A stretch of DNA of 64,000 bases. Origin: Providencia rettgeri (lineage in GTDB: Bacteria; Pseudomonadota; Gammaproteobacteria; Enterobacterales; Enterobacteriaceae). A program made the position numbers and the translations under genes. The notes beneath the pieces are model-generated. The model was not told where the DNA came from, made no database searches, and worked only from the letters and a program-made list of their open reading frames with translations. Below, piece after piece: positions 9,148 to 17,988 of the stretch; position 1 is the stretch's first letter, and every line of letters starts with the position of its first letter. The DNA lies in the NCBI RefSeq assembly GCF_013702265.1, contig NZ_CP059348.1, positions 744,001 through 808,000 on the forward strand. The letters run 5' to 3'.

Positions 9148-10002
9148 ATGGTCACATTTGATCAGCTTATGCTCCCGCTAATAAAGGCATTAGTTAACCT
9201 TGGGGGCTCAGGCAGCATCGACGAGATTTACGAAGAAGTTGTCGAGCTTGAGAAGTTTGATGAGGGTACTTTGGCTGTTCTGCACAACCCCGAAAAAAGT
9301 AGCCAAACAGAGGTTGGATATCGATTAGCTTGGGCTAGAACCTATCTGAAGAAAGCTGGATACCTTGAAAACTCATCTCGTGGCGTATGGGCACTTACAG
9401 ATAAAGCTAGACAGGAACCGGAAATTGATAGCAGAGAAATTGTCAACTTTGTTAGAGCTCTGGACCGCAAGCCTGAACAGGCTAATGCTACGACATCTAC
9501 TCCAGAACTGTCGTCAGATGACTCCCCAGAAGAGGCTATGCTTTGGCGTGAAAAACTGCATCATGTGCTAATTGAAGAAATGAGCCCGGATGCGTTTGAG
9601 CGACTAACACAGAGATTATTGAGAGAATCAGGTTTTATCCATGTTGAAGTGACTGGCCGCACGGGTGATGGTGGTATCGATGGCAAAGGAATTGCCCGAA
9701 TCAACGGTTTGATGAGCTTTCATATCGCTTTTCAGTGTAAAAAGTACAAAGGTTCCGTTGGGGCTCCCGAGATCCGTGATTTTAGGGGCGCAACCGTTGG
9801 TAGAGCTGATCGTGGGATGTTTATCACTACAGGTAGCTTTACAAAAGCTGCCATTGAAGAAGCCAACCGTGATGGCGTTGCTCCGATTGACTTGGTCGAT
9901 GGTGATCAGTTAGCCGATAAACTTAAGGAACTTAGTTTAGGCGTTAAAACAGAGTTGGTTGAAAAAGTAACAGTTGATCCTAGCTGGTTTTTAGGCCTTT
10001 AA
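9148..10002 (+). CDS. mrr: Mrr-type restriction endonuclease
   Basis: A 284-residue protein of normal Mrr length. The N-terminal winged-helix domain (about 1-100) is followed by the Mrr catalytic PD-(D/E)xK domain, with TGDGGIDGKG near residue 173 and the catalytic QCKKYKG near 195. Mrr enzymes cut methylated DNA or respond to foreign methyltransferases and pressure stress. An AGGAGG ribosome-binding site sits just before the ATG. The gene lies 100 bases downstream of hsdR, which suggests a joint restriction cassette, though it may have its own promoter. It has to tolerate the HsdM methylation pattern made next door. Confidence 0.92.
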   Translation: MVTFDQLMLPLIKALVNLGGSGSIDEIYEEVVELEKFDEGTLAVLHNPEKSSQTEVGYRLAWARTYLKKAGYLENSSRGVWALTDKARQEPEIDSREIVNFVRALDRKPEQANATTSTPELSSDDSPEEAMLWREKLHHVLIEEMSPDAFERLTQRLLRESGFIHVEVTGRTGDGGIDGKGIARINGLMSFHIAFQCKKYKGSVGAPEIRDFRGATVGRADRGMFITTGSFTKAAIEEANRDGVAPIDLVDGDQLADKLKELSLGVKTELVEKVTVDPSWFLGL

Positions 10003-10095
10003 CTGTTAATAAGCACCAAGAGAACTCCAAAATGCATTTTCAAGTTCTTGAATATATGCGATTAAATACGGCCACTAACATAACGGGAAGTTAGA

Positions 10096-10377
10096 ATGAA
10101 TCCTGAAAAATACAATAGAAGTATAAGCTTGCTTTGCCCGACTTGTGGCTGTTCAGACTTTTCATACGAAGACGGTTGCGATGAAACAATACAAGTAATG
10201 ACTTGTGCATCTTGTGACCGAGAGTTCAATAAAGATGAGCTTATTCAAGAGAATAGCGAAAATATTGATGAGCACCTTTCTGAAATCAAGGAAGAAGTTT
10301 TAAAAGACGTTCAAGACGAACTACGTAAATCTTTGAAAAAGGCTTTTTCTGGTAGCAAGAATATAAGGATTAGGTAA
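10096..10377 (+). CDS. Small zinc-ribbon-like protein of unknown function
   Basis: A 93-residue protein with two CxxC pairs (CPTCGC near residue 15 and CASCDREF near 37) typical of a zinc ribbon, then a strongly charged helical tail (KEEVLKDVQDELRKSLKKAF). It overlaps the start of the next gene by one base, so the two are likely translated together. Its place between mrr and traI makes it cargo of the same insertion. Zinc ribbons of this size serve in nucleic-acid or protein binding; no specific function is recognised. Confidence 0.7.
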   Translation: MNPEKYNRSISLLCPTCGCSDFSYEDGCDETIQVMTCASCDREFNKDELIQENSENIDEHLSEIKEEVLKDVQDELRKSLKKAFSGSKNIRIR

Positions 10378-10850
10378 TGCCGGTAACTATTGATGTAGGT
10401 GATGTGATAGCTGGATTAGCTTTCCTTTTATCTAGCTACGCAACATGGCAAACGGTCAGCTTTAATAAGAGGCAGAAGTCACTTGTCGAAAGCCAGGAAA
10501 AGCTAAACACCATTCTCTTGGAAAAAGAAAATGAAGATGCTCTGAAAGGAAAGCAAGCTGACCTTGGTGCATCAATTATAAAACTTGGCAGCAGTAAGTA
10601 TCGGCTTAAGGTTTGGAATAAAGGTTCTGCTACTGCAAGAAACGTCAGAATTGAGTTCCCCGAAGGTAACGATTTAGTTATTGAATCAGAAGTGACTGAC
10701 AAATTTCCAATGGAAAGCCTCGAAAAGTATCAAGCCGTTGAGCTAATAGCCGCTGTTCATATGCAAACGAAACGAAAGCATGTTGTTCGGCTAGTTTGGG
10801 AGGATGATGCCCAGTCTTACAATGAAAAGCTGTCTTACCCCACACTGTAA
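10377..10850 (+). CDS. Membrane-anchored protein of unknown function
   Basis: A 157-residue protein. Residues about 8-25 (VIAGLAFLLSSYATWQTV) form one membrane helix, followed by a charged coiled-coil-like stretch (30-55) and a beta-rich C-terminal domain with RLKVWNKGSATARNVRIEFP, which looks like an immunoglobulin-like fold. The start overlaps the stop of the zinc-ribbon gene. From memory, similar one-helix proteins with this KVWNKGxAxAxNV pattern occur widely as accessory proteins without known role. Whether the pair acts in defence is unknown. Confidence 0.65.
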   Translation: MPVTIDVGDVIAGLAFLLSSYATWQTVSFNKRQKSLVESQEKLNTILLEKENEDALKGKQADLGASIIKLGSSKYRLKVWNKGSATARNVRIEFPEGNDLVIESEVTDKFPMESLEKYQAVELIAAVHMQTKRKHVVRLVWEDDAQSYNEKLSYPTL

Positions 10851-10969
10851 TGTAACTGTCGGTTTTCTCACTAGAACGAAAACAACTACAGATAAATGCA
10901 TATTTCTTTCGGCTATCTAACATCTTCAGTTGCTAAAGAACCTTCACACTATCGTGTCGGAGGTTCACT

Positions 10970-13120
10970 ATGTTCAAAAACCTATTTTTTCAAACCAAAG
11001 CACTACCAGAGCTGTCATCGCAACTGGATACAGAAATTCCGCGCTATCCGCCATTTCTGAAGGGGTTGCCAGCAGCGTCACCCGAGGATTTGCAGTCCAC
11101 ACAAGACGAGCTAATAGCCAAACTGCGTCAGGTACTTGGCTTCAACCAGCGTGATTTTCAAAGGCTAATTCAACCCTGCATTGATCATCTGGCGTCCTAT
11201 GTTCACTTGTTGCCAGCTTCTGAGCATCATCATCACAGTGGTGCGGGTGGTTTATTACGTCATTCGTTGGAAGTTGCTTTCTGGGCGGCACAAGCAGCTG
11301 AAGGGATCATCTTTGTTGCCAGTGGCACACCGGTTGAGAAAAAAGAGCTAGAGCCAAGGTGGCGTGTTGCAGCAGCTCTTGGCGGTTTGTTCCATGATAT
11401 TGGTAAACCTGTTTCAGACTTGTCCATCACAGACGAAGATGGACGCTATCAGTGGAACCCTTTTTTAGAAACCTTATCCCAGTGGACGACAAATAATAGC
11501 ATTGAACGCTATTTTATTCGCTGGCGCGACGGACGATGCAAGCGGCACGAGCAATTTTCAATTCTGGTGTTAAACCGGGTGATGACACCTGAGTTGCTCG
11601 CCTGGTTAACCCAGCCGGGCCCTGAAATTTTGCAAGCCATGCTAGAGGCAATTGGCAATACCGATCCCGAGCATGTCCTGTCTAAATTGGTTATTGAAGC
11701 TGACCAAACCAGTGTCCAGCGAGACCTGAAAGCTCAACGAATTTCCGTTGACGACAATGCCCTTGGTGTCCCAGTCGAACGCTATCTACTTGATGCCATG
11801 AGGCGATTGCTTGCCAGTTCCCAGTGGCTGGTCAATCAGCGAGACGCCAGAGTCTGGATACGAAAATCGAATCAATCAACCAATCTTTACCTGGTCTGGA
11901 AAAGCGCGGCTAAGGACATCATTGAGCTGTTGGCCAAAGACAAGATACCTGGCATCCCAAGAGATCCCGATACCCTTGCGGACATCCTCATTGAGCGAGG
12001 ATTGGCCACCAAATCCGCCTCAAATGAGCGATATGAAAGCCTTGCCCCTGAAGTGCTGATCAAAGACGGCAAGCCAATCTGGCTACCCATGCTGCATATA
12101 TCTGAGGCCGATTTATTGTTCAGCTCGAATGTACCAAGTTGTGTGACACTGTTTAACAAATCTGAGTGGGAAGCAACACAGCAAACACAAGCAGAGCCAC
12201 AGAGTCGCTCCAGTGAGCATTCAGACTTGCCTGAAGCGTCATTATCAATCGAACTCAGTAATTCGGCTGAGTCACCATCGACAAACTCGTCCGAACAAGA
12301 TGATGAACTTTGTCATGCCTGTGATGTTAATCACCTTCAGGCAACTGAAAATGCTCCAGGTGATGAATGCGAAAAGCCTAACAATTCATATGATGGCGCT
12401 ATCTCAAATAACGTAAGCCAGCAAAACGAAGCAGCATTGACCCCCCCTGAATCTTTGGCGTGGCTCCCAGAGGCCAGCAGTGCGTTGGTTATAGTTGGTG
12501 AACAGATACTGATCCGCTATCCCGATGCCGTAAGACCTTGGTGTGCCCCCCGAAAACTGCTTGCTGAACTCAGCCGATTAGATTGGCTGGAATTAGATCC
12601 GGCAAACCCGACACGTAAGGCCAGAACTGTGACAACGAAAGATGGCGTTCAGGAGCAAGGGTTACTGCTTAAGGTATCGATTTCTAAAGGGCTTACTTCA
12701 CTGATTGACCTTCCCAAACAAGACGCAGAATCAGCGGCAGCAATTCAGAACGAAGAGGCTTCACCGCGACCGAGTCGAACTGAGACAACCAATGCCCAAG
12801 CAAAAGAGCCCGCCAAAAGAGCGGAGCGTAAGCAAAAGCCGATTGCGCCCAATGCGAACTCAATTACAGACCCCAAACACGAACAGCGGCAAAAGATGGT
12901 TAATTTTGTGAAAGATTTGCCCATCTTACTGACCGATGGCGATTACCCAGACGTGGATCATAGTGCCGATGGTATTCGCGTCACGATTCAAACTTTACGC
13001 CAAGTCGCCAATGAGCATGGTATTCCAGCCGGGCAATTGCTTCGGGGGATCTCGGCCAGTGACCAATGCCAGTTTGATGAGGGGGAAACGGTTCTGTTTA
13101 CCGCCCACGCTAAACGTTAA
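10970..13120 (+). CDS. traI: Conjugative relaxase, MOBH family
   Basis: A 716-residue TraI of the SXT/R391 type. The N-terminal half is the TraI_2/MOBH domain with its HD-hydrolase-like metal motif: HHHHSGAGGLLRH at residues 85-97 and FHDIGKP near 141-147. MOBH relaxases nick oriT and stay bound to the transferred strand. The middle (about 400-500) is low-complexity, serine/glutamate-rich, and the C-terminal ~120 residues form a separate domain. A GGAGG ribosome-binding site precedes the chosen ATG. It heads the traI-traD operon and marks the end of the upstream cargo hot spot. Confidence 0.95.
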   Translation: MFKNLFFQTKALPELSSQLDTEIPRYPPFLKGLPAASPEDLQSTQDELIAKLRQVLGFNQRDFQRLIQPCIDHLASYVHLLPASEHHHHSGAGGLLRHSLEVAFWAAQAAEGIIFVASGTPVEKKELEPRWRVAAALGGLFHDIGKPVSDLSITDEDGRYQWNPFLETLSQWTTNNSIERYFIRWRDGRCKRHEQFSILVLNRVMTPELLAWLTQPGPEILQAMLEAIGNTDPEHVLSKLVIEADQTSVQRDLKAQRISVDDNALGVPVERYLLDAMRRLLASSQWLVNQRDARVWIRKSNQSTNLYLVWKSAAKDIIELLAKDKIPGIPRDPDTLADILIERGLATKSASNERYESLAPEVLIKDGKPIWLPMLHISEADLLFSSNVPSCVTLFNKSEWEATQQTQAEPQSRSSEHSDLPEASLSIELSNSAESPSTNSSEQDDELCHACDVNHLQATENAPGDECEKPNNSYDGAISNNVSQQNEAALTPPESLAWLPEASSALVIVGEQILIRYPDAVRPWCAPRKLLAELSRLDWLELDPANPTRKARTVTTKDGVQEQGLLLKVSISKGLTSLIDLPKQDAESAAAIQNEEASPRPSRTETTNAQAKEPAKRAERKQKPIAPNANSITDPKHEQRQKMVNFVKDLPILLTDGDYPDVDHSADGIRVTIQTLRQVANEHGIPAGQLLRGISASDQCQFDEGETVLFTAHAKR

Positions 13121-13168
13121 TCCATTTGAAATTAATCGGATTGCAAACGGTTATTTTGCGGAGCATGA

Positions 13169-14989
13169 ATGAAAGAAAACGCATACGAGATGCCTTGGCG
13201 CACGAACTATGAAGCCATGGCAGCAGCAGGCTGGCTGGTTGGGGCTACTGGGGCGATTGCGGCAGAAATGCTGACTGAGCTACCACCTGAGCCATTTTGG
13301 TGGATGACAGGGATTTCCTCGGGCATGGCGTTGTATCGCCTGCCTGAGGCTTACCGTCTTCATAAGTTACAGAAGGGATTAAAAGGCAAACCTTTGGCTT
13401 TTATGGCGCTGTCGCATTTGCAAAAAGTGATGGCAAAACATCCTGATGAATTGTGGTTAGGATATGGCTTTGAGTGGGATCAACGTCATGCTCAACGCGC
13501 TTATGAAATATTAAAGCGGGATAAGCAAACCTTGCTTAACCAAGGTCACGGCAAACAAATGGGTTCGACCTGGATCCATGGTGTTGAGCCCAAAGAAGAA
13601 GATGTGTACCAGCCAGTTGGTCACACCGAGGGGCATACCTTAATCGTCGGAACGACCGGTGCCGGAAAAACCCGATGCTTTGATGCGATGATCACTCAGG
13701 CCATTTTGCGTAATGAAGCCGTGATTATTATTGACCCTAAGGGAGACAAGGAACTTAAGGATAATGCACAGCGAGCTTGTATTGCCGCCGGTAGTCCTGA
13801 GCGATTTGTGTATTTTCATCCGGGTTTTCCAGAGCATTCAGTACGTCTTAATCCCCTGAGAAACTTTAATAGGGGCACTGAAATTGCCAGTCGTATTGCG
13901 GCATTAATCCCATCTGAAACCGGTGCTGATCCATTTAAAGCCTTTGGCCAAATGGCACTGAATAACATAGTGCAAGGTTTGTTGCTTACGTCACAACGCC
14001 CTGATCTGAAAACACTGAGACGATTCTTAGAAGGTGGCCCAGAAGGCTTGGTAGTAAAAGCCGTCACGGCTTGGGGTGAGCAGGTATATCCGAACTTTAG
14101 TGTGGAGATTAAGCGCTTTACCGAAAAGGCCAATACCTTGGCTAAACAAGCTATGGCGATGCTGCTTTTCTACTACGAACGCATTCAGCCCGTTGCCGCC
14201 AATACTGATTTAGAGGGGCTATTGAGTATGTTTGAGCATGACAGAACCCACTATTCAAAGATGGTGGCCTCATTGATGCCGGTACTCAATATGCTCACAT
14301 CAAGTGAACTAGGTCCATTGCTATCACCGATTGCAAACGATGTGGATGACAGCCGGTTAATTACGGATTCTGGCCGTATTATCAACAATGCCCAAGTGGC
14401 CTATATCGGGTTGGATTCATTGACCGACGCCATGGTTGGCAGCGCCATTGGTTCGTTGCTTTTATCCGATCTCACCGCCGTGGCCGGTGACCGCTATAAC
14501 TATGGTGTTGAAAATCGTCCCGTAAATATCTTCATCGATGAGGCGGCTGAAGTCGTCAACGATCCCTTCATTCAACTGCTCAACAAAGGCCGTGGCGCAA
14601 AAATGCGTTGTGTGATTGCTACTCAGACCTTTGCTGACTTTGCAGCTCGTACAGGCAGTGAAGCTAAGGCTCGCCAGGTGTTAGGTAACATCAACAACCT
14701 GATAGCTCTTCGGGTGATGGATGCCGAAACTCAGCAGTACATTACTGACAATCTGCCTAAGACTCGGTTGCAGTACATCATGCAAACTCAAGGTATGTCG
14801 TCCAACTCGGACAGCCCCGCGTTATTTACCGGCAATCATGGCGAACGCTTGATGGAGGAAGAAGGCGATATGTTTCCACCGCAGTTATTAGGCCAGCTTC
14901 CCAACCTGGAGTACATCGCCAAGCTTTCAGGTGGCCGCGTGATCAAAGGCCGCATTCCTATTTTAACCAGCTCTACACAGGCAGCATAA
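13169..14989 (+). CDS. traD: Type IV coupling protein
   Basis: A 606-residue VirD4/TraD ATPase that brings the relaxosome to the secretion channel at the inner membrane. N-terminal hydrophobic segments (about 13-55) precede the motor domain with Walker A GTTGAGKTR at about 160 and Walker B IFIDEAAE near 456. It follows traI by 48 bases, with GGAG before the ATG. Length and motifs match the family TraD. Confidence 0.95.
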   Translation: MKENAYEMPWRTNYEAMAAAGWLVGATGAIAAEMLTELPPEPFWWMTGISSGMALYRLPEAYRLHKLQKGLKGKPLAFMALSHLQKVMAKHPDELWLGYGFEWDQRHAQRAYEILKRDKQTLLNQGHGKQMGSTWIHGVEPKEEDVYQPVGHTEGHTLIVGTTGAGKTRCFDAMITQAILRNEAVIIIDPKGDKELKDNAQRACIAAGSPERFVYFHPGFPEHSVRLNPLRNFNRGTEIASRIAALIPSETGADPFKAFGQMALNNIVQGLLLTSQRPDLKTLRRFLEGGPEGLVVKAVTAWGEQVYPNFSVEIKRFTEKANTLAKQAMAMLLFYYERIQPVAANTDLEGLLSMFEHDRTHYSKMVASLMPVLNMLTSSELGPLLSPIANDVDDSRLITDSGRIINNAQVAYIGLDSLTDAMVGSAIGSLLLSDLTAVAGDRYNYGVENRPVNIFIDEAAEVVNDPFIQLLNKGRGAKMRCVIATQTFADFAARTGSEAKARQVLGNINNLIALRVMDAETQQYITDNLPKTRLQYIMQTQGMSSNSDSPALFTGNHGERLMEEEGDMFPPQLLGQLPNLEYIAKLSGGRVIKGRIPILTSSTQAA

Positions 14990-14998
14990 GGAGTCTGT

Positions 14999-15559
14999 AT
15001 GCATCATTCTGTCTGTCTGAAAATGACAACACTTACCAGTAAAGAAATGCTCGCTCAGTGGCAGCAACATAACCCCCAGTTCAAGGAAACCTTAAGACTG
15101 CTTGAAACCGACTGGCCTCATGCTTTGGCCTCGGTGTATTGCTTGGCGGACTACTTAACGGATGCGTTCACGTTAGATGGCCATTCCATCTTTGATTTGT
15201 GTCTGTGTAATGGCTTGGGCAGTTATGAAGAAGTCAGTTGTGATGATGACAGTGTACGCCTGTGGCATTTCATTGAGGCACTGACCTGGACTGCCGCCAG
15301 TGCTTTAACGGGGATTCGCCTGCGTGATCCTGACCATTTCGAGTGGGCCGCCGTAGATGGTGTGTATTTCTACTCCTGGATTCGTAATCGTCCAAATCGA
15401 ATGGGGTATCTGGCTGAAGGACGCATCGATGTGCGTTATGTCAGTGGTCATACGACGACAAAGCGGCTTCAACAAGTGATTAAAGCCCGGATTATGACGC
15501 CAACCGTTGCAGCCATGCTGGCGCGAGTAGAAGAGGATGTTTGGCATGAGCAAGCATAA
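14999..15559 (+). CDS. Accessory conjugative protein between TraD and the DUF4400 protein
   Basis: A 186-residue protein with an AAGGAG ribosome-binding site 8 bases before the ATG at 14999. A second ATG at 15023 is possible. It is rich in tryptophan and acidic residues in the middle and has no membrane helix or catalytic motif that I recognise. Its fixed place between traD and the DUF4400 membrane protein, with overlap into the latter, is that of the conserved backbone gene of SXT/R391 elements. It may assist TraD or the channel. Function unknown. Confidence 0.75.
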   Translation: MHHSVCLKMTTLTSKEMLAQWQQHNPQFKETLRLLETDWPHALASVYCLADYLTDAFTLDGHSIFDLCLCNGLGSYEEVSCDDDSVRLWHFIEALTWTAASALTGIRLRDPDHFEWAAVDGVYFYSWIRNRPNRMGYLAEGRIDVRYVSGHTTTKRLQQVIKARIMTPTVAAMLARVEEDVWHEQA

Positions 15560-16181
15560 GTCGGTTTGGCTGCTGTGTCTGGCACTGATGCTGGAGATTA
15601 TTGCCATTGGCGTGTTAGTGCCCGGTGATTGGACTGGCCGGGTTATTAATAAAGAGAAGCAGATGATTCAAAACCAATTGGGCGCACAAACAAGCTATTG
15701 GATTGGTCAAACTAGCCATGGCTGGTATCAGTCATGGATTGTGGATACACAGATGGAGCAATCTGTGCGTGATTTTCTAATCCCCACTGAAGAGCAACGA
15801 CTGCGCTCTAAAGGGATGGAGAACATGGGAGGCTTTTGGTTTGTGTGGGTAGAAGACCGTATTCAGGCATTTTTTGATGTGTTGTACCAAGTGTTCACTC
15901 GATTTGCTTTGCTGATGGTCTGGTTGCCCTTTGCGCTTATTCTCATGTTACCGGCGCTGTGGGATGGCTTAATGACCTGGAAGATTAAGAAGACAACCTT
16001 TGATTTTTCGAGCCCTATCATTCACCGCTACAGCATGATTATCCTGGGCTCAGGTGTCATTTTGCTGTTTATGGGATTGTTCGCCCCGCTGGCCATTCCA
16101 CCGGTGGTGTTACCGTCGCTGATCATCGGTTTGGCATTGATGGCGGGGGTGGCGTTAAGCCACTTGCAGAAGAAGATATGA
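15546..16181 (+). CDS. DUF4400 integrating-element membrane protein (TraJ-like position)
   Basis: A 211-residue inner-membrane protein. Helices are visible at about 8-24, near 118-140, near 155-180 and at the C terminus (about 180-205). The sequence resembles the DUF4400/TIGR03747 family, found beside coupling proteins in many ICEs and thought to act with TraD. The ATG at 15546 is preferred over that at 15537 because a GAGGA sequence is well placed; either way the gene overlaps the previous one. It ends the traI operon and is followed by a hairpin shared with the convergent gene. Confidence 0.8.
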   Translation: MSKHKSVWLLCLALMLEIIAIGVLVPGDWTGRVINKEKQMIQNQLGAQTSYWIGQTSHGWYQSWIVDTQMEQSVRDFLIPTEEQRLRSKGMENMGGFWFVWVEDRIQAFFDVLYQVFTRFALLMVWLPFALILMLPALWDGLMTWKIKKTTFDFSSPIIHRYSMIILGSGVILLFMGLFAPLAIPPVVLPSLIIGLALMAGVALSHLQKKI

Positions 16182-16197
16182 GGCCTGTCAGGCCTCA
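16179..16197. terminator. Palindrome between convergent genes, possible bidirectional terminator
   Basis: TGAGGCCTG and CAGGCCTCA are exact complements around a single T, overlapping the stop of the DUF4400 gene. It sits in the 26-base gap between two convergent genes. There is no long T run on either side, so it may act as a terminator only weakly. Confidence 0.5.
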
Positions 16198-16207
16198 TCT
16201 TGTAGAG

Positions 16208-16795
16208 CTAAAACCTTACGCCTACGGTATTGCCGTTCTCGTCTTCAGCAGGCAAATGGTAAGTATCAATAAGGTGACCTTGAAGCCAAATATATTGCGG
16301 CATCCAAAACGAGTACTGTCGTATAAGAGACAATACTTCTTTTAACGGTTTGTTTGCATGAGGCTCGGCAAGACGGAAGTAAATGAATGAGCAATAATCT
16401 CGAAAATACTCATGAAGCTCTGAATCCGATAGCGTTTCTTTTAGCGGCCTGTTTTGTTCGTCGTCCTCATCAGGAGAATTGGCATAAATTTCAAATAGCT
16501 GCTTTTCAGTGAGCATCTCCAAGAAGTGGTCTTCAATTAAGATCCCATCACTGGTATCGACATCCATACCATCTTTGACATCAAAAGCCATGACACATCC
16601 TGAAGATAATGCCACTTCTGATGGTTTCAGTACGTCATTAGCTTGTACAACCTGATGCCAATGATTAAAACCAGCAGATACTGCAATTTCATCGAGTGCT
16701 TGAGTGTGTGGAATAGATTTTTCACGTTTAAGCTTTCGTGCTTTTTGCTTTAAACGTTCAACCGTGGCAGAGGAAATGATTTTAGTAATTTGCAT
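16208..16795 (-). CDS. Cargo protein with a plasmid-type N-terminal helical motif
   Basis: A 195-residue protein; the start at 16795 is chosen because AGGAG lies just upstream, while an earlier ATG adds 11 residues without a good site. Residues about 5-45 contain HTQALDEIAVSAGFNHWHQV, a motif common in plasmid and ICE proteins annotated as glyoxalase-superfamily-related. The rest is acidic and unfamiliar. It is the only gene in the family's hot spot between the DUF4400 gene and traL, on the opposite strand, so it is cargo. Function unknown. Confidence 0.6.
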   Translation of the reverse strand: MQITKIISSATVERLKQKARKLKREKSIPHTQALDEIAVSAGFNHWHQVVQANDVLKPSEVALSSGCVMAFDVKDGMDVDTSDGILIEDHFLEMLTEKQLFEIYANSPDEDDEQNRPLKETLSDSELHEYFRDYCSFIYFRLAEPHANKPLKEVLSLIRQYSFWMPQYIWLQGHLIDTYHLPAEDENGNTVGVRF

Positions 16796-17083
16796 TGAGT
16801 TTCTCCTATTAGCGAATACGGTGCCCACTGCCGAGGTCGCAGAAAAAACCTAAGCAAAAAATAAATTTGATATGCATGTCGTCCCGTCCGGGTTTGCTAA
16901 AGTGGGCAGCTGGTCTCGACACGACCAATATCCCCATCATATCAACCGCATCAAAAAGATCAATTGTTAGTATTGTCTGAGTAGAACCCTCAAAACCTTC
17001 AAGAATTCGGCATCTAGCTGACCACTGAAGCTGCCAATCCCGAGGCATTCTTCACTTCTCAATTCAAACAACGAGGAGTGACT
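16796..17083. promoter_or_regulatory. Divergent intergenic region upstream of traL
   Basis: About 290 bases between the reverse-strand cargo gene and traL. It must hold the promoter of the traLEKBVA operon and that of the cargo gene. A reverse-strand reading frame across 16809-17048 has no ribosome-binding site and no recognisable sequence and is not called. No clear sigma-70 promoter stands out, consistent with activation by SetCD, which is inference. Confidence 0.45.
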
Positions 17084-17365
17084 ATGGAACCTGTGAGTAT
17101 TCCGTCCTATATCGATGACCCGCCGCACTTCCTGCTTTGGAGTGCCGACGAGATGGCTCCCATTCTGTTGGGGCTAGTGATCGGCATTTTTACCGGTAAT
17201 GCCTTGGTTTTATGCCTGTTGGGGTTGGTGACAACCAAGCTCTATCGGCGTTTTCGTGATGGTCGCCCGGATGGTTTTATTCTTCACGCCATCTACTGGG
17301 CCGGAATGTTGCCAACCAAAGCCAAGACGATCCCTAACCCATTTATCAGGAGCTATCTGCCGTGA
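17084..17365 (+). CDS. traL: Conjugative pilus assembly protein TraL
   Basis: A 93-residue TraL of the F-type secretion system. It is a short inner-membrane protein with a PSYIDDPPHFLLWSADE start typical of the family and a hydrophobic stretch at about 23-50. The ATG at 17084 is preferred to the GTG at 17078 because GAGGAG then has normal spacing. It opens the traLEKBVA block and overlaps traE by four bases. Confidence 0.93.
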   Translation: MEPVSIPSYIDDPPHFLLWSADEMAPILLGLVIGIFTGNALVLCLLGLVTTKLYRRFRDGRPDGFILHAIYWAGMLPTKAKTIPNPFIRSYLP

Positions 17366-17988
17366 AGTTCGACGTGTTTTTAAAATCATGGCAAGGCACG
17401 CAATTAGAGAACCGATGGCAACGGTTCCTGATTGCGGTGCTGGTGCTATCTAACTTGCTGCTTGCGGTAGCGGCATTTTCTCGCAATACCGTGGTAGCCA
17501 TTCAACCACCAACTTTGTCTGAACCGGCTGAAGTGTCACGAAACCAGGCCACTCAGCCTTACTTGGAATCCTGGGGACTCTACCTGGCTGAGCTTATGGG
17601 TAACGTGACGCCAGGTAATGTGTCTTTCATCCGGGTTGCCATTGAGCCGCTACTTTCTCCAGCGGTGTACCAGCAAGTGGTCGATGCACTGGAGATTCAG
17701 GCAAGACAAATCCGCGAAGACCGGGTCACGCTCAAATTCCAACCCAGACAAGTGGAATATGAGTATGAAACCGGCCATGTCTTTGTGACCGGTTATTCCT
17801 TGGTTTCTGGGCCATCTGGAGATGAGCAGCGCCAAACTCGCACCTATGAGTTTGACATCGATATTGAGCAATACCGTCCAAAACTTAGCTGGATGGATAC
17901 GTATGAGGGGCAAGCTAGAACGAAGCGCGTTCGTGAAAAGTTGACCCATGAGCAAAACCGGAGGGTGAATGATGCGAACCAAAATTAG
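17362..17988 (+). CDS. traE: Conjugative assembly protein TraE
   Basis: A 208-residue TraE (VirB5/VirB8-like in role, TraE family). One N-terminal membrane helix (about 22-40, LIAVLVLSNLLLAVAAF) is followed by a periplasmic domain. It begins with GTG in a four-base overlap with traL, which suggests translational coupling. It takes part in assembling the pilus and channel at the inner membrane. Confidence 0.93.
   Translation: MKFDVFLKSWQGTQLENRWQRFLIAVLVLSNLLLAVAAFSRNTVVAIQPPTLSEPAEVSRNQATQPYLESWGLYLAELMGNVTPGNVSFIRVAIEPLLSPAVYQQVVDALEIQARQIREDRVTLKFQPRQVEYEYETGHVFVTGYSLVSGPSGDEQRQTRTYEFDIDIEQYRPKLSWMDTYEGQARTKRVREKLTHEQNRRVNDANQN

Noticed and set aside
9042-9161. 39-codon frame overlapping the hsdR stop and the mrr start
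   Set aside because: Only the ATGA overlap supports it; the composition looks non-coding and its end runs into mrr in another frame.
16809-17048. Reverse-strand frame of 79 codons upstream of traL
   Set aside because: No ribosome-binding site, no recognisable sequence, and it overlaps the region that must hold the traL promoter.
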